Shown piece by piece: positions 1 through 11,445 of a stretch of DNA of 64,000 nucleotides. The stretch's first letter is position 1; every line of letters begins with the position of its first letter. The position numbers were made by a program, and so were the translations under genes. Below the pieces are notes generated by a model, which saw nothing but the letters and a program-made list of their open reading frames with translations, did no database searches and was not told the DNA's origin. Source of the stretch: Symbiotaphrina buchneri (lineage: Eukaryota; Ascomycota; Symbiotaphrinales; Symbiotaphrinaceae); the NCBI GenBank assembly GCA_001599915.1, contig BCIG01000013.1:62001-126000 (forward strand), in the 5' to 3' direction.

Positions 1-1016
1 GCTGCCTATCTCTGCGTCAAGGTTGACCGTCATTCCAAATCCAAGAAGTCATTGGCAACGAACTTGGAGATTTTCCGGATCAAAGAAAAGGGTGTTCCAG
101 TCGAGGTCATTGATACTTTAAAAGATACAGTCATCAACTTTGCCTGGGAACCGAAAGGCGATCGGTTCGTCTTTATCACCACCGGAGAAGTGCTCGCGAC
201 TACAGCTGTGCCTCCAAAGACTTCAGTCTGGTTCTTCGCTCCTGAGAGGGCAAAGGCACCGGCTGTGGGTGGATTCAAACATATTCGTACAGTTGAGAAG
301 AAGAACAGTAATGCGATCTACTGGTCACCTAAGGGCCGTTTCGTCATAGTGGGCACTGTTCATTCCCAGCAGAGCTTTGATCTCGATTTTTGGGATCTGG
401 ACTATGAAGGTGAAAAGCCAGAGAATGTGAAAGATATAACGGCCAATCTACAATTGATTTCTACCGCCGATCACTACGGTGTCACCGACGTGGATTGGGA
501 TCCTAGCGGCCGATATGTGGCCACCAGCGCCAGCATGTGGAAACATTCAGTGAGTTTTGTGCTTCAAGCCGTGACATCGTGAGCTGACTCATCTTGCAGA
601 TGGAAAATGGTTATCACCTCTACGACTTCAAGGGAAGTCTCCTTCGGGAGGAGCATGTGGACAAGTTCAAACAATGGCTCTGGAGGCCCAGGCCTCCAAC
701 TCTTCTGACAAAAGAAGAGCAGAAGGCCGTCCGGAAGAACCTCCGGGAATACAGCAAACAGTTCGATGAGGAGGATCAGTACGAGCTGGACACCGCCAAC
801 ATTGCAATTGTAGAACACCGGCGGAGACTGCTCGACGAATGGCTTGCTTGGAGAGCACTTGTCGAAGAGGAGCTCCGCGCGGAGAGGAGGGAGAGGGGCT
901 TGCCTGAGGACCCTGTGGAGCCAGCTGTTGACAAAGATGTCGACGGTGCTGAGGACGCGGTTGTTGAGGAGATTGTGGAGGAGATTGTTGAAGAGACCGA
1001 GGAGGTTATCGGATAG
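1..1016 (+). CDS. PRT1: eIF3 subunit b (PRT1), C-terminal part, 5' end outside window
   Basis: C-terminal part of translation initiation factor eIF3b, the scaffold subunit of eIF3 that acts on the 40S ribosome in the cytoplasm. The frame is open from base 1. The translation follows the last blades of the eIF3b beta-propeller ([48 protein letters not shown]). The C-terminal helix that carries the eIF3i/eIF3g contact region comes next ([29 protein letters not shown]), ending in an acidic Glu/Val-rich tail. One intron lies at 550-599 (GT donor, TTGCAG acceptor); joining the exons gives [14 protein letters not shown]. The stop is TAG at 1014. The upstream RRM and first blades lie outside the window. 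Identification is firm from the conserved blade sequences. Confidence 0.95.
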
Positions 1017-2412
1017 GCTGTGATCATCCAGCAGCGTTCATAGACTATACGACGTGGACGATTAGCAGATCCCATCTGCTGTATCATTCAATTTGGGGGC
1101 TTCGCCCTGATTTACGGGCTGTAACCAGCTTCCCAGCTTGGATGGGTCAGGTAGCTTTGTTGAATGAAGAAGCAAGTCACATGGTCCTCTTTATCCAGTG
1201 CACACATATTCGTCATCGTCATCGTCATCGGAAGATAGATCGCCTACTCGCGTGCTATATGGACCTATAAAAAGGGGCATATTGATGCTTGAAGAGCTCC
1301 TAACATTAAAGGAACAAAAAGGGGAGAGACACAGAGGTCTTGGCGCCAAGACTTTAGATTTCTCCTTATCTGAGGTACCTTATCTGTAAGCCTTGGTCTT
1401 CCTACGAAGCACTTTGACCGCCATTATCCCTGCTTCGTCCCTTCGAATTACTATTTGACACGCTCCTTGTCAGCAGTCCCAATCCGATATCTAAGGTATG
1501 TACAGCCCAGTCGGAAGGACCGTGACAAAAGTAAACGCGCGTTTCTCAAGTGTTTCCGCATTGCCAGTAATCCCCCTTATGTCTCTTATCTCCTTCTCAT
1601 CGCGGGCCCTAAGGTTAGATCAGCGGCCAGGAGCAAGAAGCAAAGACACCTTAACATGAGCCGCTCTCATCGTTCGTGGAAGACATGGCCTGTGAGACAC
1701 TTTGTGGATAGTCGGGTTTCTCACGATTTGTCGCATCGCCCTGACTATGATGGCTCTTATCATTTGCTTGATATGAAGTGCTTACCTATGGGTGTTACTC
1801 CCTTCGTGCTAATCTAGATCGCAGAGCAAGGAGGCTGGCAGTCTGCTTTCGTCGGCCAAGCGGCCTGCACTAAGCCCGACCGAACACGGCTGCGATTTCT
1901 GTGAATTGAATAGCGTGCTGTGGAGATTGGGCTAGTGATCTCAAATTTACGATCCACCTTACCTTACTTACCAACCTTACTCATACGTACTTACCTTTTG
2001 CAAAAGCCAAAAAGTCGAGATTGGAAAGTTCGCAAGGCCCGCACAGCTCCTTCGCCGTCGCAAGCACCAAGAGAAACGAGTTGCTGGGCGCTGCTTGGCA
2101 CGCGCAACACGTTCTTGGTCCCAAGACTTTTTCGGCCACTCATCGACCACTTCTTGCCTCTTGATCTCACCCTCACCTCAGTTTGGCCGACATCAAGCCG
2201 TTTGTACAGCCTTCCCTTGTCGACTCTACACGCGAAACAGCCAGGTCGACGATCGCGCAGTGGTTCCAGGGTCGATACAGTGACACCAGGCGCAACAACA
2301 TCTACAATTACACATCCAGTGTCTGTTCGTCATCCTCCGGCTACCGATAGTCGTGACAGGGTACCCCAGACGCGGACCTCCACTCTCGGTCGGCTAGAAC
2401 ATCACTTTCACC
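1017..2412. other. Intergenic region between eIF3b and DUF3602 gene
   Basis: About 1.4 kb with no gene I can support. It holds a small TCG/TCA run near 1210-1230, several ACCTTA/CTTAC motifs (for example 1957-1995) and pyrimidine-rich sequence before the next ATG at 2413. The open frames at 1455-1817 and 1920-2435 have no recognisable protein features. Confidence 0.6.
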
Positions 2413-3045
2413 ATGACTGGCAGGGTCTCCCATGAGTCGCAGCGTAGCAGCCACGTCCTGAGCCATGGACGTGGCGGTGCAGGTCAGTCTTCTTCAATCG
2501 CAACGCTACTCCGTGCAACCGGGGCGCAATGACTGATTGCGCTGTCTCAGGTAACCTGGGTGCGGACGAACAGCGCCCGATGACTCCAGATGATCTTGTT
2601 ACTCCGACCATCAAAGGTGATATGTTCACCACTGGTCGCGGTGGGACCGGCAATATGGCCAAGAATGATCCGCAGCATCCGGAAGTTGCGAGAACGGCGC
2701 AAGATGTGCTGTCCCCCGCGCCTAGGAGGTTGAGCGAAGGTGCAGAGACATTTGGTAGAGGTACGTCCTGCGCATCCATGTTGGGAACGGACCTATAGCA
2801 CGGCCGATGAGTCCGCCATTGTTGGGCGATCAGAAGACTCGTGAAAGGATGCTGATAGTTATCATCTAGGCGGGGCAGCTAGTATCATCAAACCGTCGGA
2901 GAAAGAGATTGAAGAAGCTAGGAAGGAGAAAGAGAAGGCGCTGGAAGCGGAGAGGAAGCAAAGTCCAAAGCAAGACGTAAGGGGCTGGGCGGACAAAGGG
3001 AAGGACTTTCTCTTCAAGAGGAAGTCATCGAACGCCCATGCTTAG
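2413..3045 (+). CDS. DUF3602 (Par32-like) small protein
   Basis: Three-exon gene for 151 residues: exons 2413-2482, 2551-2760 and 2870-3045. It belongs to the fungal DUF3602 family, recognised by spaced Gly-Arg-Gly-Gly motifs: HGRGGAGN, TGRGGTGN and FGRGGAAS. The second intron splits the third motif, and splicing restores it, which supports the model. The C-terminal half is a charged helix (EEARKEKEKALEAERK) followed by a basic end (LFKRKSSN). Yeast Par32 belongs to this family and links TORC1 signalling to ammonium-transporter control; whether this protein does the same is inference. The protein is hydrophilic, without signal peptide or membrane segment. The start at CACCATGACTGG has a good context. 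Confidence 0.8.
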
Positions 3046-6000
3046 CATGTTCGTGGCACCGGACTCCGCCACCGATGTCGAGATTGGAAACGTTCTGTGA
3101 CGGGATTCCTCCTTCTTTTCAGCTGGTCGGGGGCCTTGGACGTCTAGAGAGTTTTGAGAGATAACAAGATACCTGGCGTGCCGCCTACTGCTTTTAGTGT
3201 TAGATGAATTTGACATGCCAATCTCCGTTGCACGACCTAACCACTGACCCGTGATCCGACGGAGGGGGGTCTCCCGCTCTGCCGAAGGATGTCTCCAGAC
3301 TTGGATGTGGTGGCGGAGAATAACCTTCGCAGTCGTAGCCAATGCCCTCCTAGGATTGATTCCACATTCTTGAAAAGGTGAAACTCGGAATCTCTGAGAC
3401 AGAAGGGGATCGGCATTCTGGAGGGCCGCCTTAGTTTACCCTTCACCTAAAGCTAGCATGGCGCCGGATGTTCCGACAGTGCCATCTCCATGCTTTTGGA
3501 CTATCTTCCTGTCCCTACCAGCTGCAGGTACGGATGGCATATGGCAGATCATCATGACTCCTCGGCTCTTCTGCCTGGCCGCCCCTCTTTCACCCCTCAT
3601 TACTTAATGAGCGTGGCTTCTGAAAGATCTACAATGCTGTTACTCCGTCCACTTGTACGGATACAATGCGGGAAATCTCGCATAGAATGGACGCAATCAA
3701 CGGTGGTTATGCTGACTGGGTTTTCTCATTGAGCCTGCATATCATCTGACCATTCTGATCCCTACGCAGCTTTCTTGCGGCCAGTCATTGTTCTCTTACG
3801 AGGCAAATACTGTCAATATTGGGTGCTTTTTAATTCCATATTTCAACCGTTGCCCCTCCCTCACTAATGGGCGAGAAACATGATTGGTTTACTGTGTAGG
3901 GACCCCTGTCCTTGTCTTCAAGCCCTCTTCCATGCCTTTCGGCTTTCAGTGCCGAGATCTTGTCCTAGAGTGCGGATCTGTGACACCCGCTAGTTTTCTG
4001 TGAACACTTCCCGCAGGACATGCTGGGAGAACCTGAAGAACAGGCAAAATCGGGCGTGGGAGGTCGGTGCTAAAGTGACAGGGGACAGACTTCCTGCGGG
4101 CGTGCCTTGCGCCATTGCAACCAGCCACAAGGTCAGCTAGCAGAGGGACCGGCCCACATAGGAGTCCAAGGTCTGGCAGTGACCATTATTTTGAAGCTAA
4201 GGTACCTTCCGATATGCAGCTTTCTCAACGTGCAGCTGACCGTTTGGGCATCTTCAGGCACCATATCGGTGGTGGACGCCTGGATATTCAGGAAGCAAAT
4301 TTCAGGGCTTCCATTGATATCGTCCCAGCAAAATCCAGTCAAACCTCCAACTGTTTCTGCACTAGAAGATGGGACAGCAAGTAGCTCGGGCCGGAGAGTT
4401 TCTCCTTCAGTTGCTCCGAGATCAGATCCTGGCGACGGCCTGTAGATTGGTTGCCTTACTTTACTTTCCAAGTCGGTTTGGCGCGAGTCCCCACATTGTT
4501 TCGACGCAAGTACCGAGTGGAGCCGAACATTATTCCACATCAGGAGCTTGAGGTATGGGAAAGGAAGCGCAAGACTCTCCTAACGGTAACATTATCCGTG
4601 GCAGCAGCCGTTCTCATTCTGCGATGCTTACTTTAGTACTCTACCTACAGTACTTGCTTGTTGTGGGATTAGCCTCGTCCGAAATCCACTCTTCTAACGG
4701 CGGGGACTTCCATGGTGGAGCGGGAGCTTTTCCTGGCGTTAAGCCGAGGTAAAAAGAATGGGTAGGCCGAGATAAAGAAGCACAAAGTGAACTCGGCCGC
4801 TTTGTGCTTCATCTCCGCTCACTGGCCCTCTGTTTGAAGTGCCATACTATTCTATCTTACGGCGAACTCACCCAGCTTCAGCCCGCTTCCCACACCAGCC
4901 GATGTCTTCGACTCGTCGCACCTTCATACACTGTTACCTTACCTTATTCGTACAGAGACTTGGAGTGAGCCCTTGGATGGTGATTGAAAGCTTACGATTG
5001 GCTCAGAGCTTCGTCCCGCTAGAACGGCGTCGCAAGCGTACCCAGCGTGTCGGGAGAGGAGCAGGAGGGTTGAAAGGGCAGAACAGCGAGAGAAAGACTG
5101 GATAACAGGCCGCCGCACGAACCGGAACCATGGCTAGGCCGGCCTCTATGCCGTAGTCCGGCCTTAGTGCCCAGTCTTCCAGCGGTTGTGTGCCCAAACA
5201 GGTCCGAGGCGGCAAGGCATGCACCGGTTTTGTTTGCAAGTCGGCGCTACCTAGAACGAGATGGTCTCTGACCTCCCCACAAGCAGTTGACTTGACCTCG
5301 TCCACGAGACTAAAGTTAGAGTACAGTGCTCCTACCTATCACCATCATTGGGCAAGCTGGGTTCAGAGTTGCCATCTTCTAGAGACCTCATGATTGAGCA
5401 TGGGTGAGGTGCCAACGAGTACGTCCAGTGCCCAAGTTACCTGTAGGCAAAGAAGGGGATGGCTACCTTAGGTCTTAAGGCACAGTACCGGGGAGTCTTT
5501 CGCTCCAAAGAGATCCCTTGGTCGGCTTAGAGGACGGTTTGCTACGGTACCTTATCCGTACCTTAGTGCGTCTGCGTGAGGACCCTTGCGACAGTACCGC
5601 TGCCTTCCCCCGCTGAGTGTCCTGTTATCGTATCCAGAATGCATTAAGGTCCATATGGCGCTGATAGTTCGTACTACTGATCCCACCCTCGACGCCGGTT
5701 CATGCCCCAAGCTCCTGGGCTTTCCTCGGTGCGACAACCTGCTTGTTTGCCTGCCTGCCTGCCTACCTTACTTGATTAAATGCCCGTGCAGCCGCATGAG
5801 CGAGCCTGCGTACTTTCATCCCTCGTCCACGTAGATTGTGTAAGGATGGTGTAAAGGAGATGGTAACATCAGCCTCGTTCACCGACTCGTACGGCAGTTG
5901 TCTACGGTACGAGCGGGGCGATCGAGATCACAACCTTACCTTTAGGTAGGCATTTTGGAGCCATGATCTAACCCACTTGTACAAAAAGCCCCCAACCCTG

Positions 6001-6794
6001 AATGACATCTGCACGGGCACCACAGGGGAACGTTAAACACCGTCGGTGTTGGCATCAAGTTCGGAAAGCTGTCTACCCGTCACCTTTCCGCATCGACCAT
6101 AAATGGAAGGTTTACATTATTAGGGTCGCCATGCTAAAGATACCTGGTAATAAGCGCTTTGACAACGGCGAGTCTCCATCACACGACCCGAGCGGACGAA
6201 GCTAAGAGAGAGCTGCCAGAGTCAAACCCTTTCCTGCCTTACCTTAGCACGAGTTATTATTACCCATGAAGTACTCCGTACTCCTACGTGCCTTTTTACT
6301 TTACCGTACCTTACCTACAAGCTAAACGGAGTGGAGTACCAAGCTTGTTTACTGGACCTCGGCGTGGCTATCGCTCACACTTGACCCTGTCACCCTGGGA
6401 CTCAAGAGTAGCACGAAAAGATAGGGACCGGTAGTGCTCGTACAGATGCGACTATCATCATTCGCTCCTTAGCTACCAGCCTATCGTCTTCTCTACGTCT
6501 TCATCTTACGAGCTACCTACCTAAGGTATATTTTGCCGTACCTTGATTAAGGTACTAAGGTGGCACTTTGCGCTTGCCTTACCTTTCACCTTTCCGCCTG
6601 GCTAGCCTCAGCTACCGCAACGCCAAAACCGCCGACGACACCCCAGAAGGTAAAAGGGTCTAAGAACAACTCATTCTGCTCCTCCTTATCACACCGATCG
6701 CCATTGCCGTCTCCTCTTTGGAACAATTCCATTCCGACCTCGTGCTTACGACATCGGCGCGGTCTCGGCCACGGAGACGCCGCAGCTTGTCGCC
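3046..6794. other. Long gene-free region upstream of velB, rich in ACCTTA motifs
   Basis: About 3.7 kb in which I find no convincing gene on either strand. The best open frames (4133-4540 minus, 4107-4445 plus) have no family features. The stretch is studded with ACCTTA/TAAGGT hexamers in both orientations, notably near 4200, 5461-5480, 5546-5565, 5932-5950, 6236-6245, 6300-6315 and 6516-6560. It also has a short TGCC tetranucleotide run at 5748-5764. It is probably the long control region and 5' leader of velB, the next gene; an unrecognised non-coding transcript is possible. Confidence 0.55.
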
Positions 6795-8117
6795 ATGTAC
6801 ATAGCGCAGCAGCAACATCAATTGCCACCTCATATACCCCCTTCTCTACCTTCGTCCCGTCTGTCGTCCAACGCCAGCGTCTACTCGGATCAGGCCGCTG
6901 CACAAGGCAATATGCTCCCCGGCATCACCCGTTCTCCTCCAGCTCCTCCTTCAAGGTCGGCGGAGCAGAATGGCCGAATATACAGGTAAAGTTGATCGAC
7001 GCTCGCCAATGTACGACATAGCGAACGGACTAACAAACTCAATTGCAGTCTCGAAGTCGTCCAACAGCCAGTTCGCGCGCGAATGTGTGGGTTTGGTGAC
7101 AAGGTCATACTCTCGAGAGTTATTGAGGAAATCCACGTCTGACTTGATGCAGGATCGGAGACCCATCACACCGCCGCCGTGCATTAGATTGGTCGTAAGA
7201 GATGCAAAGACGGGGAAAGAGGTTGATATCAAGTACGTTTCCGCTTCTGTTTCCGTCCTCCCTACCCGTCCTGGATGGTCTGGAGAATGTCTGCTGACTG
7301 CCACTCTTTCTAGCGAAATCGATACGACTTTTCATGTCCTTACTGTCGATCTATGGTCCGCAGAAGGGACACGAGAAGTGAATTTGGTTCGACATTCTGC
7401 GACGTCGCCGTCGATCTCTAACGCCACGTCATCCTCCTATCCTCCTACTGCATCGCCTCCAGCACACCCTGCCTATGCATACCAGCCACCACCGCAGCAG
7501 TATGCTCCACAACAATATCACAACGCATACGGGCAACCACTGCCGCCGCAACAACATCACTATCCTCCTCCTCCACCGCCGCAGTCTGGTTACTATGGCC
7601 AACCTGGGGCACCACCGCCTCCAATCAATACAATGGCAGCCGGCTATTATGCGCCACCGTTGGCTTCGCCTTCCCATCAGCAGCTGGTACAGCCAGGGTC
7701 ATACACTCGCAATCTTATCGGCGCTTTGAGCGTTAGTGCGTTCAAGCTTACAGACCCCGACAACAAGATCGGGGTGTGGTTCATCTTGCAGGATCTTTCC
7801 GTTCGAACGGAGGGTACATTTCGGTGGGCATTTACAACTCTTCGTTTGATCGACTAGCTTTCGACTAACATCACTGCAGCCTCAAGATGAACTTCATCAA
7901 TGTCGGTGAGGGTAATCAGCTTACAACTGGCAGTGCTCCTGTTTTGGCCAGCACCTTTTCAGAGCCCTTCCAGGTCTTTTCCGCCAAGAAATTCCCCGGT
8001 GTCATAGAGAGTACGCCTCTCAGCAAATGTTTTGCGACTCAAGGGATCAAGATCCCGATCCGGAAGGATGGGCCAAAAGCCATTAACAACCGAGAAGAAT
8101 ATGATCTCGATGATTGA
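6795..8117 (+). CDS. velB: Velvet complex subunit VelB
   Basis: Five-exon gene for 357 residues: exons 6795-6985, 7049-7103, 7153-7232, 7314-7823 and 7880-8117. VelB pairs with VeA/LaeA and with VosA in the nucleus. It binds DNA through the velvet fold and controls sexual development, sporulation and secondary metabolism. The N-terminal velvet half is clear ([59 protein letters not shown]). A Pro/Gln/Tyr-rich insert of about 90 residues (about 150-240) then splits the domain, which is diagnostic of VelB rather than VosA or VeA. The second half follows ([50 protein letters not shown]). All four introns fall where the family sequence requires. The start gives MYIAQQQ, close to the MY... start of known VelB proteins. 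Confidence 0.96.
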
Positions 8118-9156
8118 AAGACCAATGCCAGGGGCGAGTAACATACAGTGGATATCTATACAATAATCACTAGGTGACTGTGCTGGGATAGCTACCAAGA
8201 AAGAGTACTTTTCCATTCTCTCCGCATAAACCGTCTACAGGTCTGATGGACCGAGCCTGCACTGTTCACGCCACGTCGATTGCATGCACAGTGGGATTCT
8301 ATCCAATCCGTGTATATCGGCGGGTTCTTTCTTTTTGGGCATTCTCTGGGATCTGGGCGTTACAAAGCGTGATCTATTACTGGCATTGTTCGCGTTAACA
8401 TCACGGACCACATACCTACCAAACAAGATATACATTGCATTCGACCCACGGAGATTGGCGTTCTTTCTTGGAGCGTTTGCGCAGTTGTCGATGGCGTCAT
8501 TCGAATGACGGGCAGTTCACGTTGCTGACGAGCTTGTCGATCAGATCTATACCGTTGATTGCCTGCTGGCCCGCCGAAGGATCATCAGGACGGGGCTTGC
8601 CAAGCATCTGCTAGCAATTCAGGATCGGCATCCGGTCAGCCGAATGGTCCACGTTCATCAGAATATGCATATGCATGTCCTGTCACATTGGTTTTGACTT
8701 TCCGCGGCGGGTCTTCTCTTATAGAAGGACCTTCACGTATAGGTGTGCTGGGGAATCTATCTACCTCTCAATCTAATGAGCCGCTGGCGGTATAATACAC
8801 GGGGAGCGTGGACCGAAAAGTCCGGAGAAATGTACATTGTGCTTTACTTTAAAGATAGAGGGTACAAGTATATACAGCGCTCGAAGAGAAATGGGTATCT
8901 CTGGTGCAAGTTTGTTTTCGAATCGTCGTGCATCATCACTCGTGGGGTCGATAAAGCGCCGCGGCAAAGGCATTCGAGACACCCGGTCTGTCAGCCCTGG
9001 GCCCGCCGTTGCCTTCACATCCTTTTGTCCTGTCTTCAAAAACTTAAAATCTCGCCCGTCGATGCCGTATGCCGAAGGGCTTAGCCTGTGGTAGCTTTGG
9101 TAGCTGAACGGGATGGACGGCTCGACGGGTAAAGCTCCGAGAGTGCAGGCGCAAGC
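8118..9156. other. Intergenic region, convergent 3' ends
   Basis: About 1 kb between the 3' ends of velB (plus) and the CAP-protein gene (minus). Short open frames at 8284-8508, 8743-9084 and 8773-9039 overlap each other on both strands and show no recognisable protein. A small ATATGCATATGCAT palindromic stretch lies near 8664-8677. I see no gene here. Confidence 0.5.
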
Positions 9157-9937
9157 TTAACATCCCCAGGCCCAAGCTCCCAGTGCCAAGCCGACCAACA
9201 GTTGCGCCAGCCCCAAGCCCACAGCAACCCTCCTCTCCGCACCACTGCTGTTACTGCTGCTGCTGTCGCTGCCGCCGCCGCCATTTGAAAGGGGTTTCTG
9301 CACTTCTGTCCCAAACTCACCGACCACGTTGCCGGCAGGCCAGTACTCGCATACGACGTACCAGCCGGCAATGCCGCCGGCGCCGTTGCAGTCGTAACGA
9401 CCACAGCCCACCGACGTTGTGGCCTTCCACACAAGCTGCGTGAAATGACCCGTCGACTCGCTGAAGCCCGGATGAGAGAAGGAGTAGCTGTGTGACTCGT
9501 TGGCCCACGCGATGATGGCCGTGCTGGCGCTGGGATAGCCGTACGCCAGATTCTCGCCGTTGGGTCCGCCCTATTGTTGGAGCCGTGCGTCAGTGCAATG
9601 CGACCATGGAAAGTGTGCAAGGGGGGCGTACACTGTGGGCCCAGTGGCAGCCTTCCGAGTAGTTCGCCGCATAGTCGGCCAGCGTACTGTTCCAGCTCAG
9701 ATCGCTCGCGTTGTACTGCGCCCGGTAGTAGTTGTGCATCTCAAGCGTCGCATTCTTGAAGGACGAATCGGAAGTGTATGATGGATCAGAGGAGCCCGAA
9801 GCGCTGGGGGACGAGGTCACAGTTGTGGCGCTGGCGCTCAGGGTCTCAACGATGGTGGTCGTCGAGGCGGAGACGACTGACACAAGAAGCAGGCAGGAAA
9901 AGAGAGCAATATGAAAAAGGGGAACCCGCGGTGTCAT
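9157..9937 (-). CDS. Secreted CAP/PR-1 superfamily protein, probably GPI-anchored
   Basis: Two-exon gene for 239 residues: exon 1 9937-9632, intron 9631-9571, exon 2 9570-9157. It begins with a signal peptide (MTPRVPLFHIALFSCLLLVSVVSA), then a Ser/Thr-rich stretch. The CAP (SCP/TAPS) domain follows from about residue 65: MHNYYRAQYNASDLSW, GCHWAHS, GENLAYG, HFTQLVWKATTSVGCG and WYVVCEYWPAGN. The CAP signatures with the conserved His, Glu and HFTQLVW are all present. After the domain comes a Ser/Gly/Asn linker and a hydrophobic C-terminal segment (VAVGLGLAQLLVGLALG), typical of a GPI-anchor signal. Relatives include yeast Pry proteins, which bind sterols and fatty acids, and plant PR-1. A wall or extracellular lipid-binding role is likely but inferred. 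The start is the ATG at 9937; an upstream in-frame GTG is not a normal fungal start. Confidence 0.9.
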
Positions 9938-11445
9938 CGCCACGGTTTTGAGCAGGAGTATGAACGAGCGAGACGCATGAGGTAATCGAATGAGGAGAGC
10001 AGGCTGCGGCGAAGGCTTGAATCTGTATGTTCGATATCGAGTGCTTATTGGACGGAAGTAATTATGGTGCGGATGGAGACAAGGCTATTGTCGAATTGAA
10101 AAAAGCGTGGAATAGCAAGAGGCATCGACTACTCTCTTACTGACCCCATTCACCATGTTATTGAGGGTCTGCTGTATCTGCTATTGTAAGTGTAGATCAG
10201 TGAGCCAGACCCTGCAGGTTAGTGAGTGATATGGTAAGCCACCATTCCCGCTACTGGGTGTTCAGGGCACTGGGGTAAGCAAAAGACGTCAGAGTGCAGA
10301 GATGGAAAAGCATCGCGATTGGGTGTCGCGAAGCCCGGGGATCCGGTCGCCGTCCCGCAGCTGGGGCACGACAAGTAGGAAGACAGCAAAGAGTGACTCT
10401 GAAACAAGAAACTGGGAAGTACGAAGTAGCTGCAAGGCACACAGTGTGTGTGGTGTGTGCGATATGGTGTTGTTGGCGGTGACGTTGTCCAAGCATTTTT
10501 TGTCTCGTTGGCAGTCCCTGCCGCGATCTGCGACGCGTCTCCAAAAATAGAACGACGACCACACACATCCCGTCGCGCTGGTACGGCAGTCACACTGGCC
10601 CCATATGTCGCAGCCCAAGAACGAGGACGATCAATACTGTAATCTCTACCTACTCGTAGTGTCGCCCGCTCTTGAACGGAGACGGCGTCCATCCCGCATC
10701 TGCTTGGCAAAATATTCCATTGGAAGAAGTGCACCTCCGTACTTCGTCGTGTCCAGGCTGGGGACAAACAAAACAAATGGAAAGGTTCGAGTTCCCAGTC
10801 AAACTGTATTACTGTTACTGTAAACAGGAGCTTGGCGGGCAAAGTCCGACGAACGTACACCAAGTATCTTGTACACGTTCGGAATCTGCGTATCGCGCCT
10901 ACGGCCCGCCGCCGACCATATCAGCCCAGCAACTCGCATTGTTTCCGAGGGCTGGGTAACTTCCAATTGACGTGAACGGTCGGGGCGGTCCGTCGAGCGG
11001 CATGCTCAGCATGTGTTCTTGATACTTTATGCACGAGAGGAGCGGGACAGGCCGTCACCCCGCCCGGCGGCCCCGGCTGATCTCTGCGGGTTCCATGCGG
11101 GGGCGGCGCTTGGTGTTGCGGGGAAGGTCTGGGGAAATCGACATCACTCAACACCGGAATCAAAATCCGACGGCGATGAGTGGGCAATTCTCGAGACATG
11201 CAATTGATTGCATTAAGAGCATTAATTGCAGCTCGCAACCACGGAAAACCAGAATGGCACTTCTTAGCGAGCCGGTCCAGTCGCTGGTACTATCACCAAC
11301 AATGTTTCTGTTTCTGATTCTGTGATATTTTTCTACACATGGAATCGATTGACATCCGTACAGACTGGTATCATAGCGCTGAAAAGGCCCACGGTAGGTA
11401 TATAGCCATCAAAAACATATGGTCCTTTGGTCTCTAGCGTCTCAT
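9938..11445. other. Intergenic region
   Basis: About 1.5 kb upstream of the CAP gene and downstream of ERD1. It contains a 214-codon minus-strand open frame (10219-10863) with overlapping frames in the two other phases and no recognisable motif, which I do not accept as a gene. A CACACAC/TGTGTG-rich stretch lies at 10438-10460. Nothing else stands out. Confidence 0.5.

Noticed and set aside
1920-2435. 171-codon open frame on the plus strand
   Set aside because: It overlaps the start of the DUF3602 gene in another frame, is rich in Arg/Ser/Pro/Thr without motifs, and lacks an ATG at its beginning.
4107-4540. Overlapping open frames on both strands
   Set aside because: No family features and mutual overlap; judged to be chance frames in the velB upstream region.
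6560-7021. 153-codon open frame overlapping the velB start
   Set aside because: It begins at a GTG, is in a different frame from VelB and has no features; it reflects GC-rich leader sequence.
10219-10863. 214-codon open frame on the minus strand
   Set aside because: The other two minus-strand phases are also partly open, the predicted protein is low in recognisable structure, and no start context, motif or splice pattern supports it.
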